64,000 bases of DNA from an uncultured Prevotellaceae bacterium (GCA_902764705.1 CACWWZ010000011.1:21798-85797); one strand, 5' to 3'. Positions 44,196-53,591 are shown, numbered from the stretch's first letter. Notes: generated by a model from the letters alone, not told the origin. Numbers and translations: made by a program.

Positions 44196-45173
44196 ATGAG
44201 TAAGATAAAGACTATTGGCATTCTTACGTCGGGTGGTGATGCACCAGGCATGAATGCTGCCATCCGTGCCGTGACACGTGCGGGAATTTACAATTGTTTT
44301 AGAATCAAAGGCATCTATCGTGGTTACGACGGACTCATCAATGGTGAGGTGAAGGAATTTACCACTGAGGATGTCAGCGGCATCATCACCAGGGGTGGTA
44401 CTATCCTGAAAACTGCCCGAAGCATGGAGTTCATGACTCGAGAAGGCCGGCAGAAGGCTTACGAGACTTGCCAGAAGGAGGAAATCGACGCTCTGGTGGT
44501 CATCGGCGGTAACGGCTCGCTGACGGGTGCCCGCGACTTCGCCATGGAGTATGATTTCACCTGTATCGGTCTGCCAGGAACAATTGATAACGACCTGTAT
44601 GGAACGGATGCTACCATCGGTTACGACACAACGATGAACACCATCATGGAGTGTGTGGACAGAATCCGTGACACCGCCAATTCTCACGAGCGTATCTTCT
44701 TCGTCGAGGTGATGGGCCGTGATGCCGGATTCCTGGCACAGAACTGTGCCATAGCCTGTGGTGCGGAGGCTGCCATCGTGCCTGAGGAGTCGACTGACGT
44801 AGACCAACTGGCAGCATTCATGGGTCGCGGCATCCGTAAGTCGAAGAAGTCGTGCATCGTCATTGTCTCTGAGAGTCCCAAGTGTGGCGCTCTTTATTAC
44901 GCCGACCGTGTGAAGAAGGAGTTCCCGAATTTCGACGTTCGCGTATCCATCCTTGGTCACCTGCAGCGTGGCGGCACTCCTTCTGCCCGCGACCGCATTC
45001 TGGCCAGCTGTACGGGTGTTGGAGCCATCGAGGCCATCATGCAGGGTCAGCGCAACGTCATGATTGGCGTGCGTAACAACGACATCGTCTATGTGCCCTT
45101 CTCGGAGTGTATCCGTACGGACAAACGATTCGATAAACGACTGATTACGGTGCTCGACGAGTTGAGCATATAA
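44196..45173 (+). CDS. pfkA: 6-phosphofructokinase with Asn at the Mg-binding Asp position
   Basis: 325 residues. Motifs of Pfk[17 protein letters not shown] at the start, [13 protein letters not shown] with the catalytic Asp, and [15 protein letters not shown] in the C-terminal half. The ATP site normally reads GGDGS; here it is GGNGS (Asn106, codon AAC at 44511-44513). The Gly after it is the residue type found in ATP- and not PPi-dependent enzymes. In E. coli PfkA the corresponding Asp103 contributes to Mg-ATP binding and catalysis, so activity could be lowered. It lies 37 bp after the efflux operon and may be co-transcribed. Confidence 0.92.
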   Translation: MSKIKTIGILTSGGDAPGMNAAIRAVTRAGIYNCFRIKGIYRGYDGLINGEVKEFTTEDVSGIITRGGTILKTARSMEFMTREGRQKAYETCQKEEIDALVVIGGNGSLTGARDFAMEYDFTCIGLPGTIDNDLYGTDATIGYDTTMNTIMECVDRIRDTANSHERIFFVEVMGRDAGFLAQNCAIACGAEAAIVPEESTDVDQLAAFMGRGIRKSKKSCIVIVSESPKCGALYYADRVKKEFPNFDVRVSILGHLQRGGTPSARDRILASCTGVGAIEAIMQGQRNVMIGVRNNDIVYVPFSECIRTDKRFDKRLITVLDELSI

Positions 45174-45174
45174 G

Positions 45175-45214
45175 AAAAGTATAAAGGTAAAAAAGTAAAA
45201 TGGTATGATGATAA
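45175..45214. repeat. 8-bp A-rich tandem repeat between pfkA and the next gene
   Basis: Five units of AAARGTAA type, starting right after the pfkA stop (45171-45173) and running over the two ATG codons at 45205/45208. Confidence 0.75.
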
Positions 45215-47577
45215 ACAATAGAGGTGGACTGGTAAAAAAGGAGGTGAAATGGTTTTTACTCTTTTGCCTTTTTACCTTTTTACCTTTTACAGCAATGGCG
45301 CAGAAGAGTCCTGTGGGTATCGTTAGTGCACAGGACTCGGTAAAGGGGTTTCAGTTGGGTTTGATATCGTCTGTAGCAGTCGATGGCGGTCAAGGCCTGC
45401 AGTTGTCGGGTGTTTCAAATGCGTCGGCACACGTTTTTAACGGCTTGCAGCTGAGTAGTGTCAGCAATATTACCAGCGGCATGGACAAAGGCTTGCAGTT
45501 ATCAGGTATTCTGAACGTCTCGTCGGGCATGATGCGTGGCTGGCAGTTGGGCGCCATCAACTATGCCGACTCGCTGAACGGTGTGCAGATTGGCTTGATT
45601 AATGCGGCCCGCAAGCATCCCCGCGGCTGGCAGATAGGACTGTTCAATGTGTCGTTCGACAGCATCGGCCATAAGATTGGTTTGGTGAATGTCAGTCCGA
45701 TGACCAAAGTCGACTTAATGATGTATGGCGGTTCGTCAACCAAGGGAAATATTGCCATGCGTTGGCGCAACAAAAGTACTTACAATATTTTTGGTGTTGG
45801 AACGCATTTCATGGGACTCGATTCGAAGTTTTCGGGAGCCTTGTTCTATCGTCTTGGCCAATACTTTGATCTGTCGCCTAAATGGAGTTTGAGCGGTGAC
45901 ATAGGATACTATCATGTGGAAACCTTTCATAAGAATAGCGATGAAGGACCTGAGCGTTTGTACTCCCTTCAAGCCCGCATCAACGCAGACTACCGCATCA
46001 ATAAGAAACTCGGTGCCTTTGCCTCAGTAGGTTGGGGACTTACGCGGTACTACGACCGCAACGAGACCTATCGTAACCGACCTTTGTTTGAATTGGGTCT
46101 GACTTATCGGGCTCAGCGCAATCAGGAAAGTAGTTGGAATGGTGTATGGGAGGATAAACGGAAGTCATACATAGCCACAGACTCTACAATGGCTCTGCTC
46201 GTGAAGAAGCACTATTGGCAGGCTGCTGCCGAAGTGACGGGCATCAACGTGGGTGTACAGCTATTCGACCGCTACGTCGCCAAGTCGGAGTTTGCCCAGA
46301 CTACATTGAACAGCATCTGGCATAACTTCGAGACGGGTTTTGTGTGGGACAATGACTTCTTCATCACTAATCTGTTCCTGCATCCCTATCATGGCAACCT
46401 ATACTTCAATGCTGCACGCACCAACGGGCTCACGTTCTGGGAGTCAGCTCCCTATGCCTTGGGAGGTTCGCTGATGTGGGAGTTGTTTGGTGAGACGGAA
46501 CCACCTGCTATTAATGACATTTTTGCCACCAGTTGTGGCGGTATGGCCATCGGTGAAATGACTCACCGACTGAGTCTCACCTTGCTCGACGATCGTGAAC
46601 GTGGATTCTCCCGTTTCCTGCGTGAGGCTGCTGCCGCTATCGTCAACCCCATTCAGGGACTGCACCGTATCATCAGTGGCGATGCTTGGCGAGTACGTCG
46701 CGACCATTATCGTTATCATGATTACAGTAGAATACCCATCGAAGGATCGGTGTCGCTGGGATGGCGCTATCTGGCTGATGACGGTGCTTTGTTCCGTGGC
46801 ATTCATGCCCCGACAGTCAATCTGACCTTGATGTATGGCATACCCGTAGACGGTGAGCGCCATACAACACCCTACGATTTCTTCGACATCGAGATGAACA
46901 TGGCTTTCGGAGGTGGACAGCCTCCCATCAACCAGCTTATGATTGTTGGACGTTTGTGGAGTACGCCTATTCTTGACAAGAAAGGCATGGCTGGTGAGTT
47001 TGGTATCTATCAGCACTTCAACTACTACGATTCGAAGCCCATCGAAGACGGTTCCGAGCTAACGCCATACCGTTTCAGCGAGGCTGCAGGTTTTGGCCCC
47101 GGCTTTATTCTCGCACTACCTAGAGCCGGTGCTATGTCGAAGTTAGAGCAGAGATTGTTCATCAGCGGCATTTTGCTGGGCGGTACTAAGAGCGACTATT
47201 TTAACGTCATTGAACGTGACTATAATATGGGTAGCGGATTCAGCATCAAGTCGAAGACACAAATTGAATTCGGACGTTTCGGACGCATTATGCTCAACGC
47301 CAAATATTTCCGCATCTATACTTGGAAAGGTTATGAGGACATCGATCTGCAACCCTTTATTGACGGAACCAAGGACTTGCACTACCTGAACGTACAGGGC
47401 GACCACGGCAATGCTGCCCTGCTGGTTATCAATCCCGTTCTGGAGCGACACTTCTCCAAGCAGTGGTCTATCTCATTGTCGGCTTCCTACTATTCGCGCC
47501 GTACCTTCTATAAATCTCATCCTAAGGTACATGCGAACACCTTTGAGACCAAGATAGGACTGACGTGCAGGCTGTAA
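45205..47577 (+). CDS. Outer-membrane protein with surface repeats and DUF3943
   Basis: 790 residues. Signal peptide with a Phe/Leu/Thr-rich core (from an 8-bp DNA repeat) ending TAMAQ; possible starts are 45205, 45208 or a GTG at 45244. Residues about 40-180 are repeats of the GLQLSGVSN / GWQLGAINY type (LA_2272-like surface repeat). A beta-barrel middle follows. DUF3943 lies at about 400-520 (NGLTFWESAPYALGGSLMWELFGETEPPAINDI). The protein ends in a barrel with terminal KIGLTCRL. It is probably an outer-membrane barrel displaying the N-terminal repeat domain; the function is unknown. Confidence 0.82.
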   Translation: MMINNRGGLVKKEVKWFLLFCLFTFLPFTAMAQKSPVGIVSAQDSVKGFQLGLISSVAVDGGQGLQLSGVSNASAHVFNGLQLSSVSNITSGMDKGLQLSGILNVSSGMMRGWQLGAINYADSLNGVQIGLINAARKHPRGWQIGLFNVSFDSIGHKIGLVNVSPMTKVDLMMYGGSSTKGNIAMRWRNKSTYNIFGVGTHFMGLDSKFSGALFYRLGQYFDLSPKWSLSGDIGYYHVETFHKNSDEGPERLYSLQARINADYRINKKLGAFASVGWGLTRYYDRNETYRNRPLFELGLTYRAQRNQESSWNGVWEDKRKSYIATDSTMALLVKKHYWQAAAEVTGINVGVQLFDRYVAKSEFAQTTLNSIWHNFETGFVWDNDFFITNLFLHPYHGNLYFNAARTNGLTFWESAPYALGGSLMWELFGETEPPAINDIFATSCGGMAIGEMTHRLSLTLLDDRERGFSRFLREAAAAIVNPIQGLHRIISGDAWRVRRDHYRYHDYSRIPIEGSVSLGWRYLADDGALFRGIHAPTVNLTLMYGIPVDGERHTTPYDFFDIEMNMAFGGGQPPINQLMIVGRLWSTPILDKKGMAGEFGIYQHFNYYDSKPIEDGSELTPYRFSEAAGFGPGFILALPRAGAMSKLEQRLFISGILLGGTKSDYFNVIERDYNMGSGFSIKSKTQIEFGRFGRIMLNAKYFRIYTWKGYEDIDLQPFIDGTKDLHYLNVQGDHGNAALLVINPVLERHFSKQWSISLSASYYSRRTFYKSHPKVHANTFETKIGLTCRL
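45253..45292. repeat. 8-bp repeat within the signal-peptide codons
   Basis: Five CTTTTTACC-like units of 8 bp. Because 8 is not a multiple of 3, the translation cycles through Leu, Phe, Pro and Thr and forms the hydrophobic core of the signal peptide. Confidence 0.75.
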
Positions 47578-47581
47578 ACAC

Positions 47582-47613
47582 AAAAAAAGTCCGGACATAA
47601 CTGCTCGGACTTT
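47582..47613 (-). terminator. serA terminator, also weakly active on plus
   Basis: On minus: AAAGTCCG / CGGACTTT stem, about 12-nt loop, then a run of seven T. It lies between convergent genes. Confidence 0.83.
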
Positions 47614-47638
47614 CTTGAAATATCCTTTTACTGACGGA

Positions 47639-48556
47639 TTACTTGTTCACCTGAAATTTAGTATCACCATCCTTAAAGAAGGCGTTAATCTGCTTGGCGG
47701 CAGCGATACCGGCATTGATGTTAGCCTCGGCTGTCTGAGCACCCATCTTCTTAGGAGTTGAGAAGTAACGGCCTTCGAATTTCTGGAATTCATCGTTGGT
47801 ATCGGGCATGATGTCGGTGACGAACTTCAGGTCCTCACGCTCAGCCATCAACTTGATGAGACCTGCCTCGTCAATCACCTCCTTGCGAGCGGTGTTCACG
47901 AGAATGCCACCCTTCTTCATCTTACCTACCAAAGCGTAGTTGATGCTCTGCTTGGTCTCAGGAGTAGCGGGGATATGCAATGAAACGACGTCGCAGGTCT
48001 CGAAGAGCTTATCCTGACAGCAAACGGCATGAACACCAGCAGCCTCGATAACCTCTGCGGGGCAGAAAGCATCGTATGCATAAACGTCCATACCGAAGCC
48101 CTTGGCGATGCGGGCCACGTTGCGGCCAACATTACCGAAAGCGAGGATACCCAGCTTCTTACCCAACAGCTCAGAACCACTCTTGCCGTTGTAGAAACCA
48201 CGAACGGCCATCACCAGCAAACCGAATACCAACTCAGCTACTGCGTTAGCGTTCTGACCAGGTGTGTTCTCGGCAACGACGTTATGGGCGGTGGCAGCGG
48301 CGAGGTCGATGTTATCGTATCCGGCACCGGCACGAACTACAATCTTCAACTGCTTGGCAGCGTCGAGGACCTCAGCATCTACCTTATCCGAACGGATGAT
48401 GAGTGCGTCGGCATCCTTCACTGCGTCCAGCAACTGAGCCTTCTCAGTATATTTCTCGAGCAGCGCGAGCTCATTACCGGCTGCCTCTACTTCTGCCTTG
48501 ATACCATTGACAGCAGCTGCTGCAAATGGCTTCTCTGTAGCTACAAGAATTTTCAT
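47639..48556 (-). CDS. serA: D-3-phosphoglycerate dehydrogenase (short form)
   Basis: 305 residues, lacking the C-terminal ACT domain of long forms, so Ser feedback through that domain is not expected. NAD-binding Rossmann motif near 143 (LGILAFGNVGRNVARIAKG), Arg in VNTARKEVIDE, and a C-terminal TPKKMGAQTAEANINA segment. It oxidises 3-phosphoglycerate in the first step of Ser synthesis. Second gene after serC. Confidence 0.9.
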   Translation of the reverse strand: MKILVATEKPFAAAAVNGIKAEVEAAGNELALLEKYTEKAQLLDAVKDADALIIRSDKVDAEVLDAAKQLKIVVRAGAGYDNIDLAAATAHNVVAENTPGQNANAVAELVFGLLVMAVRGFYNGKSGSELLGKKLGILAFGNVGRNVARIAKGFGMDVYAYDAFCPAEVIEAAGVHAVCCQDKLFETCDVVSLHIPATPETKQSINYALVGKMKKGGILVNTARKEVIDEAGLIKLMAEREDLKFVTDIMPDTNDEFQKFEGRYFSTPKKMGAQTAEANINAGIAAAKQINAFFKDGDTKFQVNK

Positions 48557-48559
48557 GTT

Positions 48560-48587
48560 TTCTTAATTCTTAACTATTAATTCTTAA
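48560..48587. repeat. 7-bp tandem repeat between serC and serA
   Basis: Four units of TTCTTAA (one degenerate), touching the serC stop (48588-48590, minus strand) and filling the whole gap to serA. Same unit as at 13194-13242. Confidence 0.9.
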
Positions 48588-49655
48588 TTAGTGCTGTGCC
48601 TCGAATTCCTTCATGCAAGCTACGAGGGCGTTGCAGCCTTCGATGGTCTGAGCGTTGTAGCAAGAAGCGCGGAAACCACCAACAGAACGGTGCCCCTTGA
48701 CACCAACCATACCCTTCGATACGGCGAAGTCGAGGAAGTCCTTCTCGAGTTCCTGATACTCAGGAGCCATTACGAAGCAGAGGTTCATCAGTGAACGATC
48801 CTCAGCCTTGGCGGTACCCTGGAACATCTTGTTGCGGTCGATCTCGCCATAGACAATCTCTGCACGCTGTTTGGCCAACTTGTCCATAGCCTCGACACCA
48901 CCATTCTTCTTAATCCAGCGGAGGGTCTCAAGAGCGCTGTAGATGGGTACTACAGGAGGCGTATTGAACATAGACCCCTTGTCGACGTGAGTGCGATAGT
49001 CGAGCATGGTAGGAATCTCACGCGGAGCCTTGCCCAGCTTTTCATCCTTCACGATGACAATGGTGACACCAGCCATAGCCAGATTCTTCTGAGCACCAGC
49101 ATAGATGGCGTCGTACTTCTTCACATCGATAGGACGGCTGAAGATGTCTGATGACATATCGGCAATCAGAGGCACATTGACATCGAGGTCTTTACGGATT
49201 TCGGTACCGTAGATGGTGTTGTTCGTAGTGATGTGCAGATAGTCGGCATCAGCGGGAACAGTCCAGTCCTTAGGAATGAAAGTGTAGTTGGCATCAGCTG
49301 AAGAAGCCACCTCAACTACCTCACCGAAAAACTTAGCTTCCTTCATGGCCTTCTTTGCCCAAACACCAGTGTTCAGATAGGCAGCCTTCTTAATCAGGAA
49401 GTTGTAGGGAATCATGCAGAACTCGAGGCTTGCACCACCGCCGAGGAAGATAACGGAGTAGCCCTCGGGGATGTCGAGGAGCTCCTTCACGAGAGCTACA
49501 GCCTCGTCAACGACAGGCTGGAAATCCTTTGCACGGTGGCTGATCTCCATTAGAGAGAGACCTGAGCCGTTGAAATCAAGACACTGTTGAGCGGTCTTCT
49601 CGATAACTTCGCGAGGAAGCATCGAAGGACCGGCATTAAAGTTGTACTTCTTCAT
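48588..49655 (-). CDS. serC: Phosphoserine aminotransferase
   Basis: 355 residues. PLP class V fold: N-terminal [13 protein letters not shown], the PLP Lys in [13 protein letters not shown] near residue 192, and [17 protein letters not shown] at the C-terminus. It makes phosphoserine from phosphohydroxypyruvate and Glu; SerC also serves pyridoxal phosphate synthesis in some bacteria. First gene of serC-serA. Confidence 0.96.
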   Translation of the reverse strand: MKKYNFNAGPSMLPREVIEKTAQQCLDFNGSGLSLMEISHRAKDFQPVVDEAVALVKELLDIPEGYSVIFLGGGASLEFCMIPYNFLIKKAAYLNTGVWAKKAMKEAKFFGEVVEVASSADANYTFIPKDWTVPADADYLHITTNNTIYGTEIRKDLDVNVPLIADMSSDIFSRPIDVKKYDAIYAGAQKNLAMAGVTIVIVKDEKLGKAPREIPTMLDYRTHVDKGSMFNTPPVVPIYSALETLRWIKKNGGVEAMDKLAKQRAEIVYGEIDRNKMFQGTAKAEDRSLMNLCFVMAPEYQELEKDFLDFAVSKGMVGVKGHRSVGGFRASCYNAQTIEGCNALVACMKEFEAQH

Positions 49656-49704
49656 TTGATTGTTTTTTTTATTAAATGTTTGAAATTGTTTCTAAAATGT
49701 GGCG

Positions 49705-49736
49705 CGAAGTTACACTTTTTATTTCATTTGGCCAAA
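49705..49736 (-). promoter_or_regulatory. serC promoter
   Basis: On minus: TTTG (49733-49736), a 20-bp spacer, TAACTTCG (49705-49712), one change from the -7 consensus. The leader is about 45 nt. An 11-bp direct repeat AATTAAGCAAR lies just upstream (49738-49759). Confidence 0.55.
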
Positions 49737-49812
49737 TAATTAAGCAAGAATTAAGCAAATTATGTCATTTTGCTTGCTTTTTGTCAACTCGGCTTGGCAA
49801 AATCCCCGGCCA

Positions 49813-51138
49813 TTAGTGTACTTCTTCTATGATGGTTTTGATGCCTTTAATTTTTTCACCCCGTGTCAGACGAAGCACCTGCTGCATTTTTTCACGCTTG
49901 ACAGCAGCGTAGGTGTAGCGGTCTTTTACATCGATACGACCGATTTCATCGGCAGTCAGTTCGCCTTTCTTGCAGAGGAATCCCACAATGTCGCCCTTCG
50001 ACAACTTGTCCTTCTTTCCTTTACCGATGTATAGGGTTCTCATGCGAGGCAAGGGAGCCTCGGTAAACTGCGATGGAATCGTAGTATATGGAACGACGTC
50101 GCCCTCAACAAAGTCGGGGATATGCTCCTGGTTGCTGAGAATGAAGAACGTGCGTCCTGTAGCGTCCCAGCGGGCTGTACGACCTACGCGGTGAATGTAA
50201 CCTTGTTCGCTTTCAGGCAGGTGATAGTGAATGATGTTCTGAATGTTGGGAATATCGAGACCACGTGATGCTAAGTCGGTAGCCACGAGAACGGTGGCCG
50301 ATCCGTTGCTGAAACGGTAGAGCTGATCCTCGCGCTGACACTGTTCAAGTCCACCATGAAAACAGCTGGTGGTGAAACCTTGTTCGACGAGATAACTGTT
50401 GACGCGTTCCACGGATTCACGATAGTTAAGGAACACGATGCTGCTGTCATCGCCAAAGCTTAACAGAAGTTGCCGTAGTGTTTCCAGTTTGTCTTTATGG
50501 GGACTGTGAACCTCGTAGAGAGTGATGCGCTCAGGGGCTTGTTCCTCCTCAGGGAGAAAATCTATCAGCGTGCCCTTCTTCGACATGTTGACAAACTGAG
50601 GAATCTGTTCGGCATTGGTGGCCGAAAGCAGAATACGACGCTGAAGACCTGGCAGATTCTTTATGAGGCGCTGCATCTCGGTCTGGAAGCCCATCTCAAG
50701 GCATTTGTCGAATTCGTCGATGATGAGGTAGCGAATGTTGTAGCGTGAGATATTCTCCTTGTCGAGGTGGTCGTTCAGACGTCCTGGAGTTCCAAAGACT
50801 ATCTGTGGACGGACATCATTGATGACGCGGTGTTCATCCATAGCCGCACGTCCGCCATAGCATGCGGAAGAACGAATGCCACATCCCATACTATGCAGTA
50901 CCTGGTGCGACTGGAGAGCCAGTTCGCGGCCCGGAGTGACGACCAATGCTTGGACGTCGTCCACAGAAACATCGATGAGTTGCATCATTGGCAGGAGGTA
51001 GGCCAGCGTCTTGCCGGATCCGGTTGGTGACAACAAAACGACATCACCGTCGGTGCCAGTGATGGCTTCGGCGGCGTGTTGCTGCATCTCGTTAAGTTCA
51101 ACGATGCGGAGTTTTGTCAGAATCTTCTGGATGTCCAT
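49813..51138 (-). CDS. DEAD-box RNA helicase variant (DEFD) with DbpA-like C-terminal domain
   Basis: 441 residues. Motif I SPTGSGKT, Ia TPGRELA, Ib TPGRLND, II DEFD where the family has DEAD, III SAT, V TDLASRGLDIP, VI HRVGRTAR. The C-terminal 70 residues (RMRTLYIGKGKKDKLSKGDIVGFLCKKG) look like the DbpA RNA-binding domain that targets 23S rRNA, so a role in 50S assembly is plausible. It lies 24 bp downstream of the Skp-like gene. Confidence 0.9.
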   Translation of the reverse strand: MDIQKILTKLRIVELNEMQQHAAEAITGTDGDVVLLSPTGSGKTLAYLLPMMQLIDVSVDDVQALVVTPGRELALQSHQVLHSMGCGIRSSACYGGRAAMDEHRVINDVRPQIVFGTPGRLNDHLDKENISRYNIRYLIIDEFDKCLEMGFQTEMQRLIKNLPGLQRRILLSATNAEQIPQFVNMSKKGTLIDFLPEEEQAPERITLYEVHSPHKDKLETLRQLLLSFGDDSSIVFLNYRESVERVNSYLVEQGFTTSCFHGGLEQCQREDQLYRFSNGSATVLVATDLASRGLDIPNIQNIIHYHLPESEQGYIHRVGRTARWDATGRTFFILSNQEHIPDFVEGDVVPYTTIPSQFTEAPLPRMRTLYIGKGKKDKLSKGDIVGFLCKKGELTADEIGRIDVKDRYTYAAVKREKMQQVLRLTRGEKIKGIKTIIEEVH

Positions 51139-51162
51139 TCCTCACATCTTACATCAGACCGC

Positions 51163-51777
51163 TTACTTCTTTTCGTCCTTCTTTTCTTCTTTCTTGGCAG
51201 GAGTTTTCTTGTAGCGCTTGTTCAAACCGTTGATGACATCATTGGTGATGTCAAAACGCTTGGCAGCATATAGAATATTGTCGCCCTGTTTGGTCAGAAT
51301 GAGGTCAAACTTCTTGTCTTCGTTGTAAGCAGCGAGGAAATTCATTAGAGAGTCACGTAGGGCCTCGTTGTACTTTTGGGTCTCTTGGGCAAGTTCGTTT
51401 TCCAAACGGCCTTGCAACTCTTGCAGACTTTGCTGCTGGCGTTGGATGGCAGCCTGCTGGCTCTCAGCCTGCTCACGAGAGGTGAAACCATTGTTCTGCA
51501 GCTTCTGCTGGAAATTGGCTGCAGCATTCTGCAACTGCTGACCTTTCTGGTTCAGCGTGTTACGGGCGTTGTTGCTCTTCTTCTGAAGGGTCAGGGTGAA
51601 CTCTTTGCAGAATTCATACTGCGTCATCAACGAGTCAACCTCAACATAAGCAATCTTCACACCACCTGCTGCACTGTTGTCAGCAGCTGCGGGTTGTTCA
51701 TCCATCTTGGGGCTTGCATTGTTGCAAGAGGCCAGTGCCAATACGGCACCTGCAGCCATCATCATGTACTTGTTCAT
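51163..51777 (-). CDS. OmpH/Skp-like lipoprotein
   Basis: 204 residues. Signal peptide with lipobox LASC (Cys about 18). The body begins KIAYVEVDSLMTQYEF, then a long Gln/Asn/Glu coiled-coil (about 75-150) and the DLILTKQGDNILYAAKRFDIT end, all Skp/OmpH features. Skp is a soluble periplasmic chaperone for outer-membrane proteins; this one would be membrane-tethered. The tail is Lys/Glu-rich. Confidence 0.88.
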   Translation of the reverse strand: MNKYMMMAAGAVLALASCNNASPKMDEQPAAADNSAAGGVKIAYVEVDSLMTQYEFCKEFTLTLQKKSNNARNTLNQKGQQLQNAAANFQQKLQNNGFTSREQAESQQAAIQRQQQSLQELQGRLENELAQETQKYNEALRDSLMNFLAAYNEDKKFDLILTKQGDNILYAAKRFDITNDVINGLNKRYKKTPAKKEEKKDEKK

Positions 51778-51792
51778 TGTTTCTGTTCTTTT

Positions 51793-51840
51793 TATTTTTC
51801 GTTATTTCAAAATTTCGAGTTTTCGTTATTCCGATTTCTC
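51793..51840. repeat. 8-bp tandem repeat over the stop of a small gene
   Basis: Six units of 8 bp, each ending TTC (CGAAATNN on the minus strand). It contains the stop (51826-51828) and last codons of the small membrane protein. It is the reverse-complement family of 42671-42728. Confidence 0.82.
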
Positions 51841-52038
51841 ATTGACGGCAAATCTGCTCTTGGTGCGCATTTCGCGGTCCTGGTCCATGACGCAGTGTAT
51901 GCCGCGTTCTTTCATGGCCTGACTGTCGTGGATATGCTGCGATGAGAAGGTGCCATTTTTGCGAAAAAGCACTTTCACAAGCAAAAAAGCCATGCCAATA
52001 GCAATTATTAACGCACTTGATAGCAGTATTTTCGTCAT
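51826..52038 (-). CDS. Small membrane protein (70 aa)
   Basis: One N-terminal span (about 5-24), then a basic cytoplasmic or periplasmic tail with FSSQHIHDSQAMKERGIHCVMDQDRE, containing a Cys and several charged residues. The repeat unit encodes the last four residues. It has a good promoter (CAAAGGTA at 52070-52077). Function unknown; I have the impression of a Bacteroidales-conserved family but cannot verify it. Confidence 0.7.
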   Translation of the reverse strand: MTKILLSSALIIAIGMAFLLVKVLFRKNGTFSSQHIHDSQAMKERGIHCVMDQDREMRTKSRFAVNEKSE

Positions 52039-52045
52039 AAATGAT

Positions 52046-52077
52046 TAACTTTGCGTGCAAATTCGCCTGCAAAGGTA
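52046..52077. promoter_or_regulatory. Overlapping divergent promoters, small membrane protein / pepD
   Basis: Plus strand -7 TAACTTTG at 52046-52053 serves pepD. Minus strand -7 TACCTTTG at 52070-52077 serves the gene starting at 52038. The plus -7 lies in the leader of the minus transcript, so the two may interfere. Confidence 0.6.
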
Positions 52078-52127
52078 CAAAATAAAGATTAAACACGAGA
52101 TATGAAACAACAAAATAATTATTAATT

Positions 52128-53591
52128 ATGAATAAAAGTGAGTTAAAACCTGCTGTTGTCTTCGAGCAATTTGCGAAGATTAACCAAATTCCGCGTCCTT
52201 CGAAGCGCGAAGAGAAGATGATTGCGTATCTGAAAGAGTGGGGTGTAAGCCATGGATTGGATACGAAAGTAGACGAAACGGGTAATGTCATTATTCGCAA
52301 GGGTGCCACACCAGGCATGGAAAACCGTAAGACGGTGATTCTGCAGAGCCACATGGATATGGTATGCGATAAACTGGTTGACTATGAGATTGACTTTGAT
52401 AATGATCCCATCAAAACCTATATCGATGGAGAATGGCTGACAGCCGAGGGTACGACGCTGGGTGCCGACGACGGTATCGGCTGTGCGATGGAGCTGGCAT
52501 TGTTAGCATCAGATGACATTGAGCATGGTCCTATTGAATGTGTGTTTACCCGTGACGAAGAAACAGGTCTGACGGGTGCCGAAGGCATGAAGGCTGGTTT
52601 TATGAAGGGTGACTATCTGATCAATCTCGACTCAGAGGATGAAGGTGAGATTTTTGTTTCGTGTGCCGGCGGACGTAATACAACAGCCCGTTTCTCGTTT
52701 AAGAAAGTGGTTGCACCTGCCGGTTTGTTCTTTCTCCGTGCGCAGTTGAAAGGTTTAGTGGGTGGCCATTCTGGTGACGACATCAACAAGCAGCGTGCCA
52801 ACGCCATCAAACAGTTGGGTCGTTTCCTGTATCAGACCATCAATAAATATGAAGGCGTTCGACTGGCTCAGTTCAATAGCGGTAAGATGCATAATGCCAT
52901 TCCTCGTGATGGTATGTTTGTGATTGCTGTTCCCAACGAATTGAAGGAAAATGTGAAGGCCGACTGGAACATTTTTGCCTCTCAGGTGGAGGAAGAATTC
53001 TGCGTGACAGATACACAGATGGTGTGGACGATGGAGTCGACAGAGGCTGAGCCTGTCATTGAGAGTGGGGTAGCGCGTAACTTTATTTTTGCCCTGCAGG
53101 CTGTGGACAATGGTATCTACGCTATCTGCCAGGATCCTGCATTGAACGGGATGGTGGAGACATCGAGTAATATTGCCAGTATCGAGACTTCCGACACAGA
53201 AATAAAGATTGTTTCATCACAACGAAGCAATGTGATGTCGAACCTCGATAATATGTGTGCCACCATTGGTGCCTGCTTCCGTTTGGCAGGCGCAGAGGTG
53301 AAGTATTCAGACGGCTATCCTGCCTGGAAGATGCGCTCGAATAGTGATTTGCAACGTATAGTCAAGGAATCATACGTAAAACTGTTTGGCAAAGAGCCCA
53401 TAGTACGCGGTATTCACGCAGGACTTGAGTGCGGACTGTTCTCGGAGCGTTATCCCAACCTCGACATGGTTTCGTTCGGTCCTACGTTGCGTTTCGTGCA
53501 TACACCCGACGAGCGCCTGCATATTCCAACCGTACAGATGGTGTGGGATCACCTGATTGACGTGCTGAAGCAGATTCCGGAGAAGAAGTAA
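52128..53591 (+). CDS. pepD: Cytosol nonspecific dipeptidase PepD (M20C)
   Basis: 487 residues. Zinc peptidase: metal His in ILQSHMDMVCD near residue 80, bridging Asp in GTTLGADDGIGCAME, catalytic Glu in TRDEETGLTGAEGM, and a C-terminal His-containing GPTLRFVHTPDERLHI. The dimerisation domain is inserted at about 200-390. It cleaves Xaa-His and other dipeptides in the cytosol. Confidence 0.95.
   Translation: MNKSELKPAVVFEQFAKINQIPRPSKREEKMIAYLKEWGVSHGLDTKVDETGNVIIRKGATPGMENRKTVILQSHMDMVCDKLVDYEIDFDNDPIKTYIDGEWLTAEGTTLGADDGIGCAMELALLASDDIEHGPIECVFTRDEETGLTGAEGMKAGFMKGDYLINLDSEDEGEIFVSCAGGRNTTARFSFKKVVAPAGLFFLRAQLKGLVGGHSGDDINKQRANAIKQLGRFLYQTINKYEGVRLAQFNSGKMHNAIPRDGMFVIAVPNELKENVKADWNIFASQVEEEFCVTDTQMVWTMESTEAEPVIESGVARNFIFALQAVDNGIYAICQDPALNGMVETSSNIASIETSDTEIKIVSSQRSNVMSNLDNMCATIGACFRLAGAEVKYSDGYPAWKMRSNSDLQRIVKESYVKLFGKEPIVRGIHAGLECGLFSERYPNLDMVSFGPTLRFVHTPDERLHIPTVQMVWDHLIDVLKQIPEKK

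Noticed and set aside
49762-50034. 90-codon plus-strand ORF before the helicase gene end
   Set aside because: It overlaps the helicase C-terminus on the other strand and has no recognisable motif.
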